The notes: generated by a model not told the origin, from the sequence alone. A stretch of DNA of 64,000 nucleotides from Microbacterium sp. CSI-V (GCF_001984105.1 NZ_MTQM01000009.1:496001-560000); one strand, 5' to 3'; counted from the stretch's first letter, positions 45,639-53,823 are shown. Made by a program: numbers and translations.

Positions 45639-45712
45639 CGCGGGGGCACCGACATGCGGCTCGTGTCGCGGCTCCCGGGGAGCAACCCGCGGGAGCGACG
45701 GAGGCGGGGTCG

Positions 45713-45718
45713 TACAGT
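45713..45718 (+). promoter_or_regulatory. -10 of the DUF4190-like gene (leaderless)
   Basis: TACAGT, 6 bp before ATG 45725. Confidence 0.5.
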
Positions 45719-45724
45719 GGGCTC

Positions 45725-46195
45725 ATGACCTCGCCTGGCGTGCCCGGATTCGCCTCCCCGCACCCCGCCCCGCCGGTCGGGACGCTTCTCGCGCCTCCCC
45801 CGCCCGCGCCGAGGCGACGACCGCTGGGCGCGACCGCCCTGGTCCTGTCGATCCTCGCCGGGGTCGTGGCATCCGGCATCGCGGGCTTCGCTTCCTTCCG
45901 GGTCGCCCAGGGCGCGGGGGCCGAGTTCGTCGCCCGCGGCGGCCAGTCCGTGGACTGGCGACTGCTCTCGCCCGTGCGCGACTTCGTGCTCGTGGCCGAG
46001 GTCGCCTTCTGGTCCGGCACGGCGCTCGGCATCGCGGCGCTCGTCATGGGGATCGTGGCGACCGCCCGGAACCGGGGCCGCGGTCCCGGCATCGCCGCGA
46101 TCGTCGTCTCCGCCCTCGGACCGTTCGTGTTCGCCGCTCTCGTGCTCATCGCCCTCGCCGCGGGAGCGGGCGGGCTCGCCGGCACCGTCGTCTGA
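45725..46195 (+). CDS. DUF4190-like membrane protein (copy 1)
   Basis: 156 residues: a Pro-rich cytoplasmic leader (about 35 residues), then three predicted transmembrane helices. The C-terminal half (LGIAALVMGIVATARNRGRG then GIAAIVVSALGPFVF) has the look of DUF4190 proteins. It resembles the next gene's product in the NRGRGxGIAAIV segment, so the two are likely tandem paralogues. Function unknown. Divergent from mfd. Confidence 0.75.
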   Translation: MTSPGVPGFASPHPAPPVGTLLAPPPPAPRRRPLGATALVLSILAGVVASGIAGFASFRVAQGAGAEFVARGGQSVDWRLLSPVRDFVLVAEVAFWSGTALGIAALVMGIVATARNRGRGPGIAAIVVSALGPFVFAALVLIALAAGAGGLAGTVV

Positions 46196-46255
46196 CGCCC
46201 TAGCGGGTCGGGCCCGGGCTCGTCCACCCCGAGCAGCGCATCCCCGGCCGGTCCA

Positions 46256-46261
46256 TAGCCT
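46256..46261 (+). promoter_or_regulatory. -10 of the second DUF4190-like gene
   Basis: TAGCCT, followed by a leader with AGGAGGA before the GTG at 46310. Confidence 0.4.
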
Positions 46262-46309
46262 TGTCCGGACGAGGGTGCCGCATGCCCTCGACGATCACAG
46301 GAGGACACA

Positions 46310-46828
46310 GTGACCAGCACACCGCCGCCCCCCGAGCCGCACAACCCCCCGCCGGCCACCCGTGCCGAAGCCGCGCAGAACGGATACGCCGCTCCGCCCG
46401 CCGCGTACGCCGCGCCGGCATCCCCCACCCGCTCCCAGGGATCGAACCGCCTCGGGCTCATCGCGTTCGTCGCATCTCTGCTGGCCGTGGTCATCGGGTC
46501 GATCCTCGCCTTCTTCGGCGGTGTCCAGAGCGGGAGCCTGGCGCAGTTCGCCGGTGCCATCGACAGCAACGGCAACGTCGAGAGCGGGGCGCTGCCCGCG
46601 TCCGCGAACCAGATTGCCCTCGCCGCCGGGGCGCTCTCCGTCGCGGCGTTCCTGGTGTGGGGTGCGTTCGCCCTGTGGGGCCTGATCCAGGGCATCATCG
46701 CCGGAGTGAAGAACCGGGGACGCGGCTGGGGCATCGCCGCGATCGTGCTGTCCGTCGTCGGAGGCGGAATCGTGTTCGTGTTCTTCGTCGTCGGAGCCGG
46801 GATCGGCGCGGCGCCGTACGCGTCCTGA
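46310..46828 (+). CDS. DUF4190-like membrane protein (copy 2)
   Basis: 172 residues: a Pro/Ala-rich N-terminus (about 45 residues, PPPPEPHNPPPATRAEAAQ), then three predicted transmembrane helices. Its NRGRGWGIAAIVLSVVGGG segment matches the previous gene's NRGRGPGIAAIVVSALGP. GTG start with AGGAGGACACA. A terminator follows 45 bp after the stop. Function unknown; Pro-rich tails like this often mediate protein contacts in actinobacterial envelope proteins. Confidence 0.75.
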   Translation: MTSTPPPPEPHNPPPATRAEAAQNGYAAPPAAYAAPASPTRSQGSNRLGLIAFVASLLAVVIGSILAFFGGVQSGSLAQFAGAIDSNGNVESGALPASANQIALAAGALSVAAFLVWGAFALWGLIQGIIAGVKNRGRGWGIAAIVLSVVGGGIVFVFFVVGAGIGAAPYAS

Positions 46829-46873
46829 CCGCAGCGGGATCCGTCGCGTCGGCGCGGGATCCCCGCACTTCGA

Positions 46874-46907
46874 GAAAGAGCCTCGGCCGGACGGCCGGGG
46901 CTCTTTC
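46874..46907 (+). terminator. terminator after the DUF4190-like pair
   Basis: 15-bp stem with one G-U pair (GAAAGAGCCTCGGCC) and a 4-nt loop, followed by TCGTCG. Confidence 0.7.
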
Positions 46908-46990
46908 GTCGTCCCGGCGGGCGGTCTCCGCGCGTCGGGACCGGCATCGCGTCAGGGCACCCCTCCTCCACAGGCGGCGATCCGAAGGAC

Positions 46991-46999
46991 TTGTCCACA
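46991..46999 (+). promoter_or_regulatory. solitary DnaA box
   Basis: TTGTCCACA, the actinobacterial DnaA-box consensus. A weaker CCTCCACA lies 25 bp upstream. It sits before a small membrane-protein gene and not in an origin context. Confidence 0.45.
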
Positions 47000-47039
47000 G
47001 ATTTGCGCTCCTGCTGAGCGAGCGCTCCCCGCCGCCTCC

Positions 47040-47045
47040 TAGCCT
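47040..47045 (+). promoter_or_regulatory. -10 of the small membrane-protein gene at 47089
   Basis: TAGCCT, with GAGGAAACCCC before the ATG. Confidence 0.4.
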
Positions 47046-47088
47046 CGCGGGAGCCGGACGGTCCGGCCGGACCACCCGAGGAAACCCC

Positions 47089-47415
47089 ATGCCCGAGCTC
47101 CCCCGCGCGGATCCCCCCGCCCGCCCCGCACCCCGGCCCGCGTCCGCCCACACCGCCGCGCTCGTGCCGCCGCACGACCCCGACGCCACGGGCGCCGTCC
47201 CGCACACGAGACCGTCGAGACTCGTCCCCTTCCTGGCGTTCGGAACGATCAGCCTGATGCTGTTCGCCGTCGCCGGGATCCTGCGCCGCGATCCTGACCC
47301 CCTTCTGGTCGCGGTGGGCGACTACAGCTGCCTCGGGGCGTGCCTGAGCGGCGTCGCCGCCGCGATCTTCGGATGCGTCACGGTGACCCGCGCAGCGGGA
47401 AGGCGCCGACGATGA
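47089..47415 (+). CDS. small two-helix membrane protein, function unknown
   Basis: 108 residues: a Pro/Ala-rich cytoplasmic N-terminus (about 45 residues), two predicted transmembrane helices (about 47-63 and 75-98, the second including the CLGACLSGVAAAIFGCV cysteines), and a basic RRRR end. No family recognised. ATG at 47089 follows GAGGAAACCCC. It lies 36 bp from the convergent pth gene. Confidence 0.6.
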   Translation: MPELPRADPPARPAPRPASAHTAALVPPHDPDATGAVPHTRPSRLVPFLAFGTISLMLFAVAGILRRDPDPLLVAVGDYSCLGACLSGVAAAIFGCVTVTRAAGRRRR

Positions 47416-47451
47416 CGCCGCGCCTCAGGGTCGGTGCGCCGCGCCGCGGGG

Positions 47452-48033
47452 TCAGCGCGGCGCGTGGAATCGCTGCTGGGCCGTGACGAGCCCGTCCTCG
47501 ACGAGCAGCTCCACGGCATCCGCAGCGTCCGACACCAGGATGGGCAGCGTCTCGCGCTCCTTCGCGCCGAAGGGATCGAGCACCCAGTCCGCCGGGTCCT
47601 GCCGGCCCACGGGGCGACCGATACCGACGCGCACGCGCGGGAAGTCGGGCGTCGCGAGCGCCTTCGCCACATCACGGACGCCGTTGTGCCCCCCGTGCCC
47701 GCCGCCGACCTTGAGCTTGATCGTGTCGAACGGGATGTCGAGCTCGTCGTGCACGACGACGACGCGCTCGGGATCGACGGCGTAGAAGCGCGCCAGGCCC
47801 GAGACCGGCCCGCCCGACACGTTCATGAAACTGTTCGGCTTGGCCAGCACGAGCTTCGCGCCCCCCGGACGCAGCCACGTCTCGACGACGCGCGCGCCTG
47901 CCTTATGCGCGCGAAACGATTCGCGCCGTCGGGCGGCGAGTTCGTCGATCACCATCTGCCCGACGTTGTGCCGCGTCGCCTCGTATCGCGGCCCGGGATT
48001 CCCGAGCCCGACGATGAGCCACGTATCCGCCAT
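47452..48033 (-). CDS. pth: peptidyl-tRNA hydrolase
   Basis: Releases peptides from peptidyl-tRNA; 193 residues. N-terminal [21 protein letters not shown] includes the catalytic His (about 22). [47 protein letters not shown] and the C-terminal [10 protein letters not shown] are all typical. ATG at 48033 is chosen with GGAAGG upstream; ATG at 48042 is an alternative. It lies downstream of rplY, the ancestral order, but a strong terminator separates them. Confidence 0.95.
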   Translation of the reverse strand: MADTWLIVGLGNPGPRYEATRHNVGQMVIDELAARRRESFRAHKAGARVVETWLRPGGAKLVLAKPNSFMNVSGGPVSGLARFYAVDPERVVVVHDELDIPFDTIKLKVGGGHGGHNGVRDVAKALATPDFPRVRVGIGRPVGRQDPADWVLDPFGAKERETLPILVSDAADAVELLVEDGLVTAQQRFHAPR

Positions 48034-48072
48034 GGCATCCATCCTTCCGGATCCGCCCACGGACCCTGACAT

Positions 48073-48107
48073 GAAAAAACGAGGGGGCGTGAGACACGCC
48101 CCCTCGT
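48073..48107 (-). terminator. rplY rho-independent terminator
   Basis: A 13-bp perfect stem (ACGAGGGGGCGTG) with a 3-nt loop, followed on the minus strand by a run of six Ts. It is the most classical terminator in the window. Confidence 0.9.
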
Positions 48108-48138
48108 CGATCGCGGACCGAACGACGGCCCGCTGAGA

Positions 48139-48777
48139 TCAGTTCTCGTCGCCCTCGGAAGCCGCCTCGGACTCCTCGGACTGCTCCTCGGCGACCTCGG
48201 CGTCGGCCTCGGCGATCTCCTCGTCGGCGGCGAGGGTGTCCAGCGGGACCGAGACGCCGATGATGAGCGTCTCGGGCTCGGTGACGAGCGTCGCACCGGC
48301 GGGCAGGACCAGGTCGGCCGCGGTGATCTGCGTGCCGTCCTCGAGGCCCTCGACCGAGACCTCGATGTTCTGCGGGATGTGGGTGGCCTCGACCTCGAGC
48401 GACACGGTGGTGTTGTCGAGGTTGGCGATCGTGCCGGGGAAGGGCTCGCCGGTGACGAGGATGGGGACGTCGACCGAGACCTTCTCGCCCTTCTTCACGA
48501 CGATGAGGTCGATGTGCTCGATGATCTGGCGCACCGGGTCCTTCTGGACGTCCTTGACGAGGGTGAGCTGGCTCTTCCCGTTGATGTCGAGGTCGAGCAG
48601 CGCGTTGGCGCGACGGATGAGCAGCGACACCTGGTGGCCGGGCAGCGCGACGTGCTGGGGCTCGGTGCCGTGACCGTAGATGACCGCGGGGATCTGGCCG
48701 GCGGCGCGCAGACGGCGGGCGTAGCCCTTGCCGAAGTTCTCGCGCACCTCGGCGACGACCTTGTTGTCTTCCGACAT
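48139..48777 (-). CDS. rplY: 50S ribosomal protein L25 / Ctc
   Basis: 212-residue long form of L25 (Ctc type), binding 5S rRNA. The N-terminal L25 domain (ENFGKGYARRLRAAGQIPAVIYG, ANALLDLDINGKSQLTLVKDVQ) is followed by the TL5-type C-terminal beta domain and a strongly acidic tail rich in Glu/Ala. ATG at 48777 follows GAGGAGAAG. Upstream is a 292-bp gap whose promoter I could not define; it contains only a weak GCGGAC/GTCCGC hairpin. Confidence 0.95.
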   Translation of the reverse strand: MSEDNKVVAEVRENFGKGYARRLRAAGQIPAVIYGHGTEPQHVALPGHQVSLLIRRANALLDLDINGKSQLTLVKDVQKDPVRQIIEHIDLIVVKKGEKVSVDVPILVTGEPFPGTIANLDNTTVSLEVEATHIPQNIEVSVEGLEDGTQITAADLVLPAGATLVTEPETLIIGVSVPLDTLAADEEIAEADAEVAEEQSEESEAASEGDEN

Positions 48778-49029
48778 GTTCTTCTCCTCGCGGGCACGGG
48801 TCCCGCAGCTTGGGAGCGGACGGTGTGTCCGCGCGTATGTGGTCTGGATTCGACTCGAACGCGAGCGCGTGAGGAAAGCCGGAAGCCTTGCATCACCGCG
48901 TCGATCACGGATGCGTGAGCGCCCGCCGGGCGCACGAGGACGCATCCCTCGCCGAAGTTCCCGGGAAGTCTACCAGCGACCCGCCCCGCATTTCGACCCG
49001 GACACCGGGGCTCCCCCCGACCGCCCCGG

Positions 49030-49035
49030 TAGGAT
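49030..49035 (+). promoter_or_regulatory. -10 of the 41-residue protein gene
   Basis: TAGGAT, 34 bp before the ATG at 49070. Confidence 0.45.
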
Positions 49036-49069
49036 CACAAGAGACTTTCACCCCGACCGGAGGAACATC

Positions 49070-49195
49070 ATGGACAGCGGCTTCTTCTCTCACGTCGTGC
49101 TCTGGACGATCGGAGCGGTGACCGCGATCGGTGGCGTCGCCGCGATCGGCGCGCTCTTCTCCATGGGGCGCAACGCCAACTACAAGAAGCACTGA
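49070..49195 (+). CDS. 41-residue single-span membrane peptide
   Basis: A 41-residue protein: short polar start (MDSGFFSH), one transmembrane helix (about 9-31) and a basic end (GRNANYKKH). The gene has a good promoter (TAGGAT), a good ribosome site (GGAGGAACATC) and its own terminator, so it is probably real despite its size. Homologues are unknown to me. Confidence 0.65.
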   Translation: MDSGFFSHVVLWTIGAVTAIGGVAAIGALFSMGRNANYKKH

Positions 49196-49209
49196 CCCGC
49201 CGCACCAGA

Positions 49210-49249
49210 ACGCCCCGGCCACCGCTGTATCGAGCGGTCACCGGGGCGT
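49210..49249. terminator. terminator after the 41-residue gene / idnD-like gene
   Basis: Stem ACGCCCCGG / CCGGGGCGT with an inner ACCGCT/AGCGGT pairing. It serves both convergent genes. Confidence 0.65.
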
Positions 49250-49258
49250 CGTGGTGCG

Positions 49259-50260
49259 TCAGAGGGCGAACACGACCTTGCCCGAGCGCTGCGAGTCGCG
49301 TGCCGTCGCGAAGGCCTCGTCGGCATCCGTCACCGCGAACTCGTGCGTGAGCGCAGCCTCGATCCCGGGAGTACGGGCGAGCAGCTCCACGGCGCGGTCG
49401 ATCTCGTCGAGGAAGCGGAACGCCCCGAGGTAGCGCACCTCCTTCGAGATGAAGGGGGCGAGGTTCACCGGCCGCGGGTCGTCCGGCAGCATGCCGACCT
49501 GGACGACCGTGCCGCCGGGGCGGACCGACTTCAGCGCGGTCGAGATCGACACGGGCACACCCGAGCACTCCAGGACCACCGCGAACGAGTTCGGCTCGAC
49601 AGCTTCGGCCGAGACGTCGATCGTCGCCGACGCCCCCAGTGCCGTTGCGCGTTCGAGCGGGCCGGAGAGCACGTCGGTCGCGGTGACCCGTGCGCCCGCC
49701 GCCACGGCCGCGGCCACGGCCATGAGCCCGATCGGACCCGAGCCGGTGACGAGCACGTCGAGTCCGGCCACGTCGCCCGCCTTGCCGAGGGCGTGGAGGG
49801 CGACCGCCAGGGGCTCCGCCAGCACCGCGCGGCGCACCGGGAGGTCGTCGGGGAGCACCCGCACCATGTCGGCCTCGACGATCAGGTACTCGGATGCCGC
49901 GCCCTGGGTGTGCGGCCAGGTCGAGGCACTGCCGAGATACGATCCCCCGGGCCACAGGTGCGGCGAGTGCTCGATGCCCTCGCGCGGCGTGCCGAAGCGT
50001 GCCGGGTGCACGGTCACGGCCGTGCCCGCGGCGAGGACGCCGGAGGGGTCGAGGTCGACCCGGCCCGACAGCTCATGGCCCGGCACGAGCGGTTCGCGCA
50101 CGACGAAAGCACCGTTGGCGCCCTCGTAGTAGTAGTGCAGGTCGGATCCGCAGATGCCGACGTACTCCACGCGCAGGCGGACCTGGCCCTCCCCGGGTTC
50201 GGGCACGGCGACATCGCGCACCGCGGCGGACAGGGCCTTCTCGATCAGCAGAGTTCTCAT
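49259..50260 (-). CDS. idnD: zinc-dependent L-idonate 5-dehydrogenase-like MDR enzyme
   Basis: 333-residue medium-chain dehydrogenase. Catalytic zinc ligands C37 (GICGSDLHYY), H62/E63 (PGHELSG) and the NAD-site segment DVLVTGSGPIGLMAVAAAVAAGA are visible. The family's four-cysteine structural zinc loop is absent (HPARFGTPREGIEHSPHLWPG in its place). With an SDR gluconate dehydrogenase, GntP, GntR and GntK alongside, oxidation of L-idonate to 5-ketogluconate is the best guess. Sorbitol or another polyol is possible. It follows the SDR gene by 17 bp. Confidence 0.8.
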   Translation of the reverse strand: MRTLLIEKALSAAVRDVAVPEPGEGQVRLRVEYVGICGSDLHYYYEGANGAFVVREPLVPGHELSGRVDLDPSGVLAAGTAVTVHPARFGTPREGIEHSPHLWPGGSYLGSASTWPHTQGAASEYLIVEADMVRVLPDDLPVRRAVLAEPLAVALHALGKAGDVAGLDVLVTGSGPIGLMAVAAAVAAGARVTATDVLSGPLERATALGASATIDVSAEAVEPNSFAVVLECSGVPVSISTALKSVRPGGTVVQVGMLPDDPRPVNLAPFISKEVRYLGAFRFLDEIDRAVELLARTPGIEAALTHEFAVTDADEAFATARDSQRSGKVVFAL

Positions 50261-50277
50261 GGTCTTCCTCTCCGCGG

Positions 50278-51057
50278 TCAGACGACCGCGGTCATGCCGC
50301 CGTCGACGAAGATGTTCTGCCCCGAGACGAAGCTCGACGCGTCGGAGGCGAGGAACAGCAGCGCCCCGTCGAGTTCGGCGAAGTCGCCCCACCGGCGGGC
50401 CGGGGTGCGCTGAGTGAGCCACGCGGTGAACTCCGGGTCGTCGACCAGGTCGCGGTTCATCTCGGTCGCGAAGTACCCCGGAGACAGCGCGTTCACCTGG
50501 ATGCCGAAGCGTGCGAGGTCGGCGGCCATACCGGCGGTCAGCTGAGCGACGCCGCCCTTCGTCGCGGAGTAGGGCGCGATGGTCTGTCGCGCGAGCCGCG
50601 ACTGCACCGAGGCGACGTTGACGACCTTGCCGGAACCGCGGGCGACCATCGCCGGGGTGACGAATCGCGAGACGTAGAACACTCCGGAGAGGTTGGCCGC
50701 GACGATGTCGTCCCAGTCGGCGACCGCGAACTCGTGGATCGGCGCCCGGCGCTGCACGCCCGCGTTGTTGACGAGGATGTCGGGCACGCCGACGTCTCGC
50801 AGCAGAGCGGCGATCGCACCCTCGACCGCCACGGCGTCGGTCACGTCGAACGTCACCGCGTGCGCGGGACGACCGGACAGCTCCTCGGCTTCGGCGCGGG
50901 TCTGCTCGACCGCGGCCGCGTCGCGACCGTGCACGACGACACGCGCCCCGCGGCGGGCCAGGGTCAGGGCCAGCGCACGGCCGAGGCCCCGCGACGACCC
51001 CGTGACGAGGGCGAGACGGTCGGAGACGTCGAACAGGTCGGCGGGGGAACCGGTCAC
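50278..51057 (-). CDS. idnO: SDR oxidoreductase, gluconate 5-dehydrogenase-like
   Basis: 259-residue short-chain dehydrogenase. NAD(P) motif TGSSRGLGRALA, NNAG in VNNAG, catalytic Ser/Tyr/Lys in ASVQSRLARQTIAPYSATKGG, and a C-terminal SGQNIFVDGG. Position between gntP and idnD supports reduction of 5-keto-D-gluconate to gluconate. GTG at 51057 overlaps the gntP stop by 4 bp (GTGA), so transport and reduction are co-translated. Confidence 0.82.
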   Translation of the reverse strand: MTGSPADLFDVSDRLALVTGSSRGLGRALALTLARRGARVVVHGRDAAAVEQTRAEAEELSGRPAHAVTFDVTDAVAVEGAIAALLRDVGVPDILVNNAGVQRRAPIHEFAVADWDDIVAANLSGVFYVSRFVTPAMVARGSGKVVNVASVQSRLARQTIAPYSATKGGVAQLTAGMAADLARFGIQVNALSPGYFATEMNRDLVDDPEFTAWLTQRTPARRWGDFAELDGALLFLASDASSFVSGQNIFVDGGMTAVV

Positions 51058-52442
51058 AGGAGCGCTCCGATGCCGAACACGGCGAGCGCCGCGAGGAAGC
51101 CGAGCACCGACTCGATGGCCTGCTGCACGGTCCACGTCTTCAGCGTGGTCTTGACGTCCATGCCCATGAGGCGGCCCACCAGCCAGAAGCCGGAGTCGTT
51201 GACGTGACCGGCGAACACCGATCCCGCCGCGGTGGCGAGGGTGATCGCGACGACCTGCAGGGGCGAGAAGTTCCCCGCCAGGACGGCGGGCGCGGCGAGA
51301 CCTGCCGCGGTGACGAGGGCGACGGTGGCGGAGCCCTGAGCGAGACGCAGGATCACGGCGATGATGTACGCCGCGACGATGACCGGCAGGCCCAGGTCGC
51401 TGAGGCTGTCGGAGAGCGCGTCACCGATGCCCGAGGCGCGCAGGACGGCACCGAACATTCCACCGGCGCCGGTGATGAGGATGACGGATGCCACGGGTCC
51501 GAGCGCCGAGTCCACGACCTTCTCGAGCGCGGTGCCGTTCTCGCCGCGACGGAAGCCGAACACGACGGTGGCCACGAGCACGGTGATGAGCAGGGCGACG
51601 GGCGAGTTGCCGAGCAGGACGAGCACCTGCACGAGGGTGTTGTTCTTGTCGACCACGCCGGCGGCGGAGAGCGTCGTCAGCCCGGTGTTCAGGAAGATGA
51701 GGAGCATCGGCAGGAGCAGGACCGCGATGACCGTGGCGGGCTTCGGCGGGTTCGCCGGCTGGTCGGCATCCACGTCGCCGAAGAGCGCGGGGACGGGCAG
51801 GACGATGCGGCGGGCGATGAACTTCCCCCACAGGTAACCTGAGAGGTACCAGATCGGGAAGGCGATGATGAGGCCGACGATGAGGACCAGTCCGAGGTTG
51901 GCGCCGTAGAGACCGCTCGCGGTGACCGGACCCGGGTGCGGCGGCAGGAAGACGTGCATGACCGAGAAGGCGGCGGCGGCGGGCAGACCGAACAGCAGCA
52001 CGTTGTTGCCCGAGACTCGGCGCGCGATGGCGAAGATGATCGGCAGCATCATGACGAGCCCGGCGTCGAAGAACATCGGGAACCCGAGGATGAGCGAGAC
52101 GATGCCGAGCGCGAACGGCGCCCGCTTCTCGCCGAAGATGCGGACGAACGTCTCGGCGAGCGACTGCGCGCCGCCGGAGTGTTCGATCAGACGTCCGAGC
52201 ATCGCTCCGAGCGCCACGAGCAGCGCGACCGTCCCGAGCGTGCCCCCGAATCCCCCGGTCAAGGTGGTGACGATGGCCGAGACGGGGATGCCGGCGGCGA
52301 ACGCGGTGGCCAGCGACACGATGATGAGGGCCAGGAAGGCGTGAACCTTCAGCCAGATGATGAGCACGAGGATGAGCGCGATCGCGCCCGCGGCGATGGC
52401 GAGCAGTGGCGCCGTGCCGAGTGTCTGGGTCCAGTCGTCCAA
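51054..52442 (-). CDS. gntP: GntP-family gluconate:H+ symporter
   Basis: 462-residue permease with 12-14 transmembrane helices, of the GntP family. Signature segments are GGFGGTLGTVALLVALGAMLG, GFPMFFDAGLVMMLPIIF, VFLPPHPGPVTASGLYGANLG and the late GHVNDSGFWLVGRL. The start is TTG at 52442, with CGGAGATC upstream. Regulated from the gntP/gntR divergent region that contains palindromic operators. It probably imports gluconate or idonate/ketogluconate. Confidence 0.93.
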   Translation of the reverse strand: MDDWTQTLGTAPLLAIAAGAIALILVLIIWLKVHAFLALIIVSLATAFAAGIPVSAIVTTLTGGFGGTLGTVALLVALGAMLGRLIEHSGGAQSLAETFVRIFGEKRAPFALGIVSLILGFPMFFDAGLVMMLPIIFAIARRVSGNNVLLFGLPAAAAFSVMHVFLPPHPGPVTASGLYGANLGLVLIVGLIIAFPIWYLSGYLWGKFIARRIVLPVPALFGDVDADQPANPPKPATVIAVLLLPMLLIFLNTGLTTLSAAGVVDKNNTLVQVLVLLGNSPVALLITVLVATVVFGFRRGENGTALEKVVDSALGPVASVILITGAGGMFGAVLRASGIGDALSDSLSDLGLPVIVAAYIIAVILRLAQGSATVALVTAAGLAAPAVLAGNFSPLQVVAITLATAAGSVFAGHVNDSGFWLVGRLMGMDVKTTLKTWTVQQAIESVLGFLAALAVFGIGALL

Positions 52443-52527
52443 GAGATCTCCGTTGATTCAGGGTGGCGCGGCATCGGGCAAGCTGTGATTCGACCCGCAC
52501 CTACGGGTGAGTGAGGGCATCTTCACA

Positions 52528-52544
52528 CAAAGATCGTATCTTTG
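52528..52544. promoter_or_regulatory. GntR operator 1 (perfect palindrome)
   Basis: CAAAGATCGTATCTTTG, 7-bp perfect arms around CGT, in the gntP/gntR divergent region. It is the FadR/GntR-type operator form and overlaps the TTGACA at 52542-52547. Confidence 0.7.
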
Positions 52545-52549
52545 ACAAG

Positions 52550-52566
52550 ATAAGGTCGTACCAAAG
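52550..52566. promoter_or_regulatory. GntR operator 2 (degenerate)
   Basis: ATAAGGTCGTACCAAAG shares the GGT-CGT-ACC core, centred 22 bp (two helical turns) from operator 1. Confidence 0.5.
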
Positions 52567-52581
52567 ACCTAAGGAGGGGTC

Positions 52582-53277
52582 ATGGCCCGCGCGTCGCACG
52601 GATCACTGGTCGATGCCCTCGGCATGCGCATCGTCGACGGGGAGCTCCCCCCGGGCCACGTCCTCACCCTCGCCGCCCTGGAGGCCGAGTACGGCGTCTC
52701 CCGCACCGTCGTGCGCGAGGCCGTGCGCGTGCTGGAGGCGATGGGCATGCTCGAGCAGCGACGCCGGGTCGGCATCACCGTGCGTCCCCCCGCGGACTGG
52801 AGCGCCCTGGACACGCGACTCATCGGCTGGCAGCTCGCGGGCAAGCGCCGCGACCAGCTCATCGCGAACACCACCGAACTCCGCGCCGCGATCGAACCGG
52901 TGGCCGCACGACTGAGCGCTCGCCGCGCGACCGACCTGCAGCGCGGGGAGATCCTCCGCCTCGCCGAGGAGCTCGAGCGCCTCGGCGCCGCCGGCCTCGG
53001 CAACTCGCCCGAGTACCTCGCGGCCGACATCGCCTTCCACGACCTCATCCTCGTGTCCAGCGGCAACCTCATGCTCGCCGCCGCACGCGCCCCCATCGCC
53101 GCCGCGATCGAGGGACGCGCGATGCACGGGCTGACCCCCGGCATCCCGAATCCCGAAGCGCTCGACAACCACGTCGCCACCGCCGCCGCGATCAGCCGGG
53201 CCGACGCCGACGCCGCCGAGGAGCACACGCGGCTCTACGTCGCCGCCGTGCTCACCGAAGTCCGTCGCTCCATCTGA
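52582..53277 (+). CDS. gntR: GntR/FadR-family regulator of gluconate genes
   Basis: 231-residue FCD-type repressor: winged helix (about 10-75, GELPPGHVLTLAALEAEYG, SRTVVREAVRVLEAMGMLEQRR) and an FCD effector domain (TTELRAAIEPVAARLSARRA, DIAFHDLILVSSGNLML, DNHVATAAAI) with the Asp/His metal or ligand residues. The location beside gntK and divergent gntP indicates gluconate or a phosphorylated derivative as the inducer. ATG follows AAGGAGGGG. Confidence 0.92.
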   Translation: MARASHGSLVDALGMRIVDGELPPGHVLTLAALEAEYGVSRTVVREAVRVLEAMGMLEQRRRVGITVRPPADWSALDTRLIGWQLAGKRRDQLIANTTELRAAIEPVAARLSARRATDLQRGEILRLAEELERLGAAGLGNSPEYLAADIAFHDLILVSSGNLMLAAARAPIAAAIEGRAMHGLTPGIPNPEALDNHVATAAAISRADADAAEEHTRLYVAAVLTEVRRSI

Positions 53278-53304
53278 CCCCTTCCCCCGACGAAGAGAGA
53301 AGCC

Positions 53305-53823
53305 ATGACCGCCACCGCCCCGATCCTCGTCTTCATGGGCCCTGCCGGCACCGGCAAGTCCACCGTCGCCGGGATGCTCGCCGGCCGCCTCGGGTGGGAC
53401 TTCCAGGAGGGCGACGACCTTCACCCCGCGGTCAACGTCGCGAAGATGGCGGCCGGGCACGCGCTGAACGACGACGACCGCTGGCCGTGGCTCGACCGCG
53501 TCGCCGCGTGGATCGACGGCGAGGTCGCCGCGGGGCGCTCCGGCGTCATCACGTGCTCGGCTCTCAAGCGCAGCTACCGGGACGTGCTGCGCCGCGACGG
53601 CGTGACCTTCGTGCTGCTCATGGGCGACCCGAAGCTCGTGCTCGACCGTCTCCTGCGCCGCCAGGGCCACTTCATGCCGCCCGCCCTGCTCACCTCGCAG
53701 TTCGAGACCCTGGAGATCCCGGATGCCGACGAGCAGGCGATCCAGATCGACCTCGACCTGACGCCGGGCGAGCAGGTGCAGGAGGTCATCGACCGCCTCC
53801 GGCTCACGCACAGCCCGTCCTGA
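53305..53823 (+). CDS. gntK: gluconokinase
   Basis: 172-residue P-loop kinase phosphorylating gluconate to 6-phosphogluconate. Walker A is GPAGTGKSTVA near residue 12, the substrate region is FQEGDDLHPAVNVAKMAAGHALNDDDR, and LLRRQGHFMPPALLTSQFETLE is a family signature. It lies 27 bp after gntR and 85 bp before gnd, so its product is the direct substrate of the next enzyme. Confidence 0.95.
   Translation: MTATAPILVFMGPAGTGKSTVAGMLAGRLGWDFQEGDDLHPAVNVAKMAAGHALNDDDRWPWLDRVAAWIDGEVAAGRSGVITCSALKRSYRDVLRRDGVTFVLLMGDPKLVLDRLLRRQGHFMPPALLTSQFETLEIPDADEQAIQIDLDLTPGEQVQEVIDRLRLTHSPS

Noticed and set aside
42026..45700. Very long open frame (over 1200 codons) on the plus strand opposite mfd
   Set aside because: High GC leaves antisense frames open. 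The translation is Arg/Asp/His/Gly-rich without any domain, while mfd on the other strand is complete; only the last part, from 45725, is a real gene.
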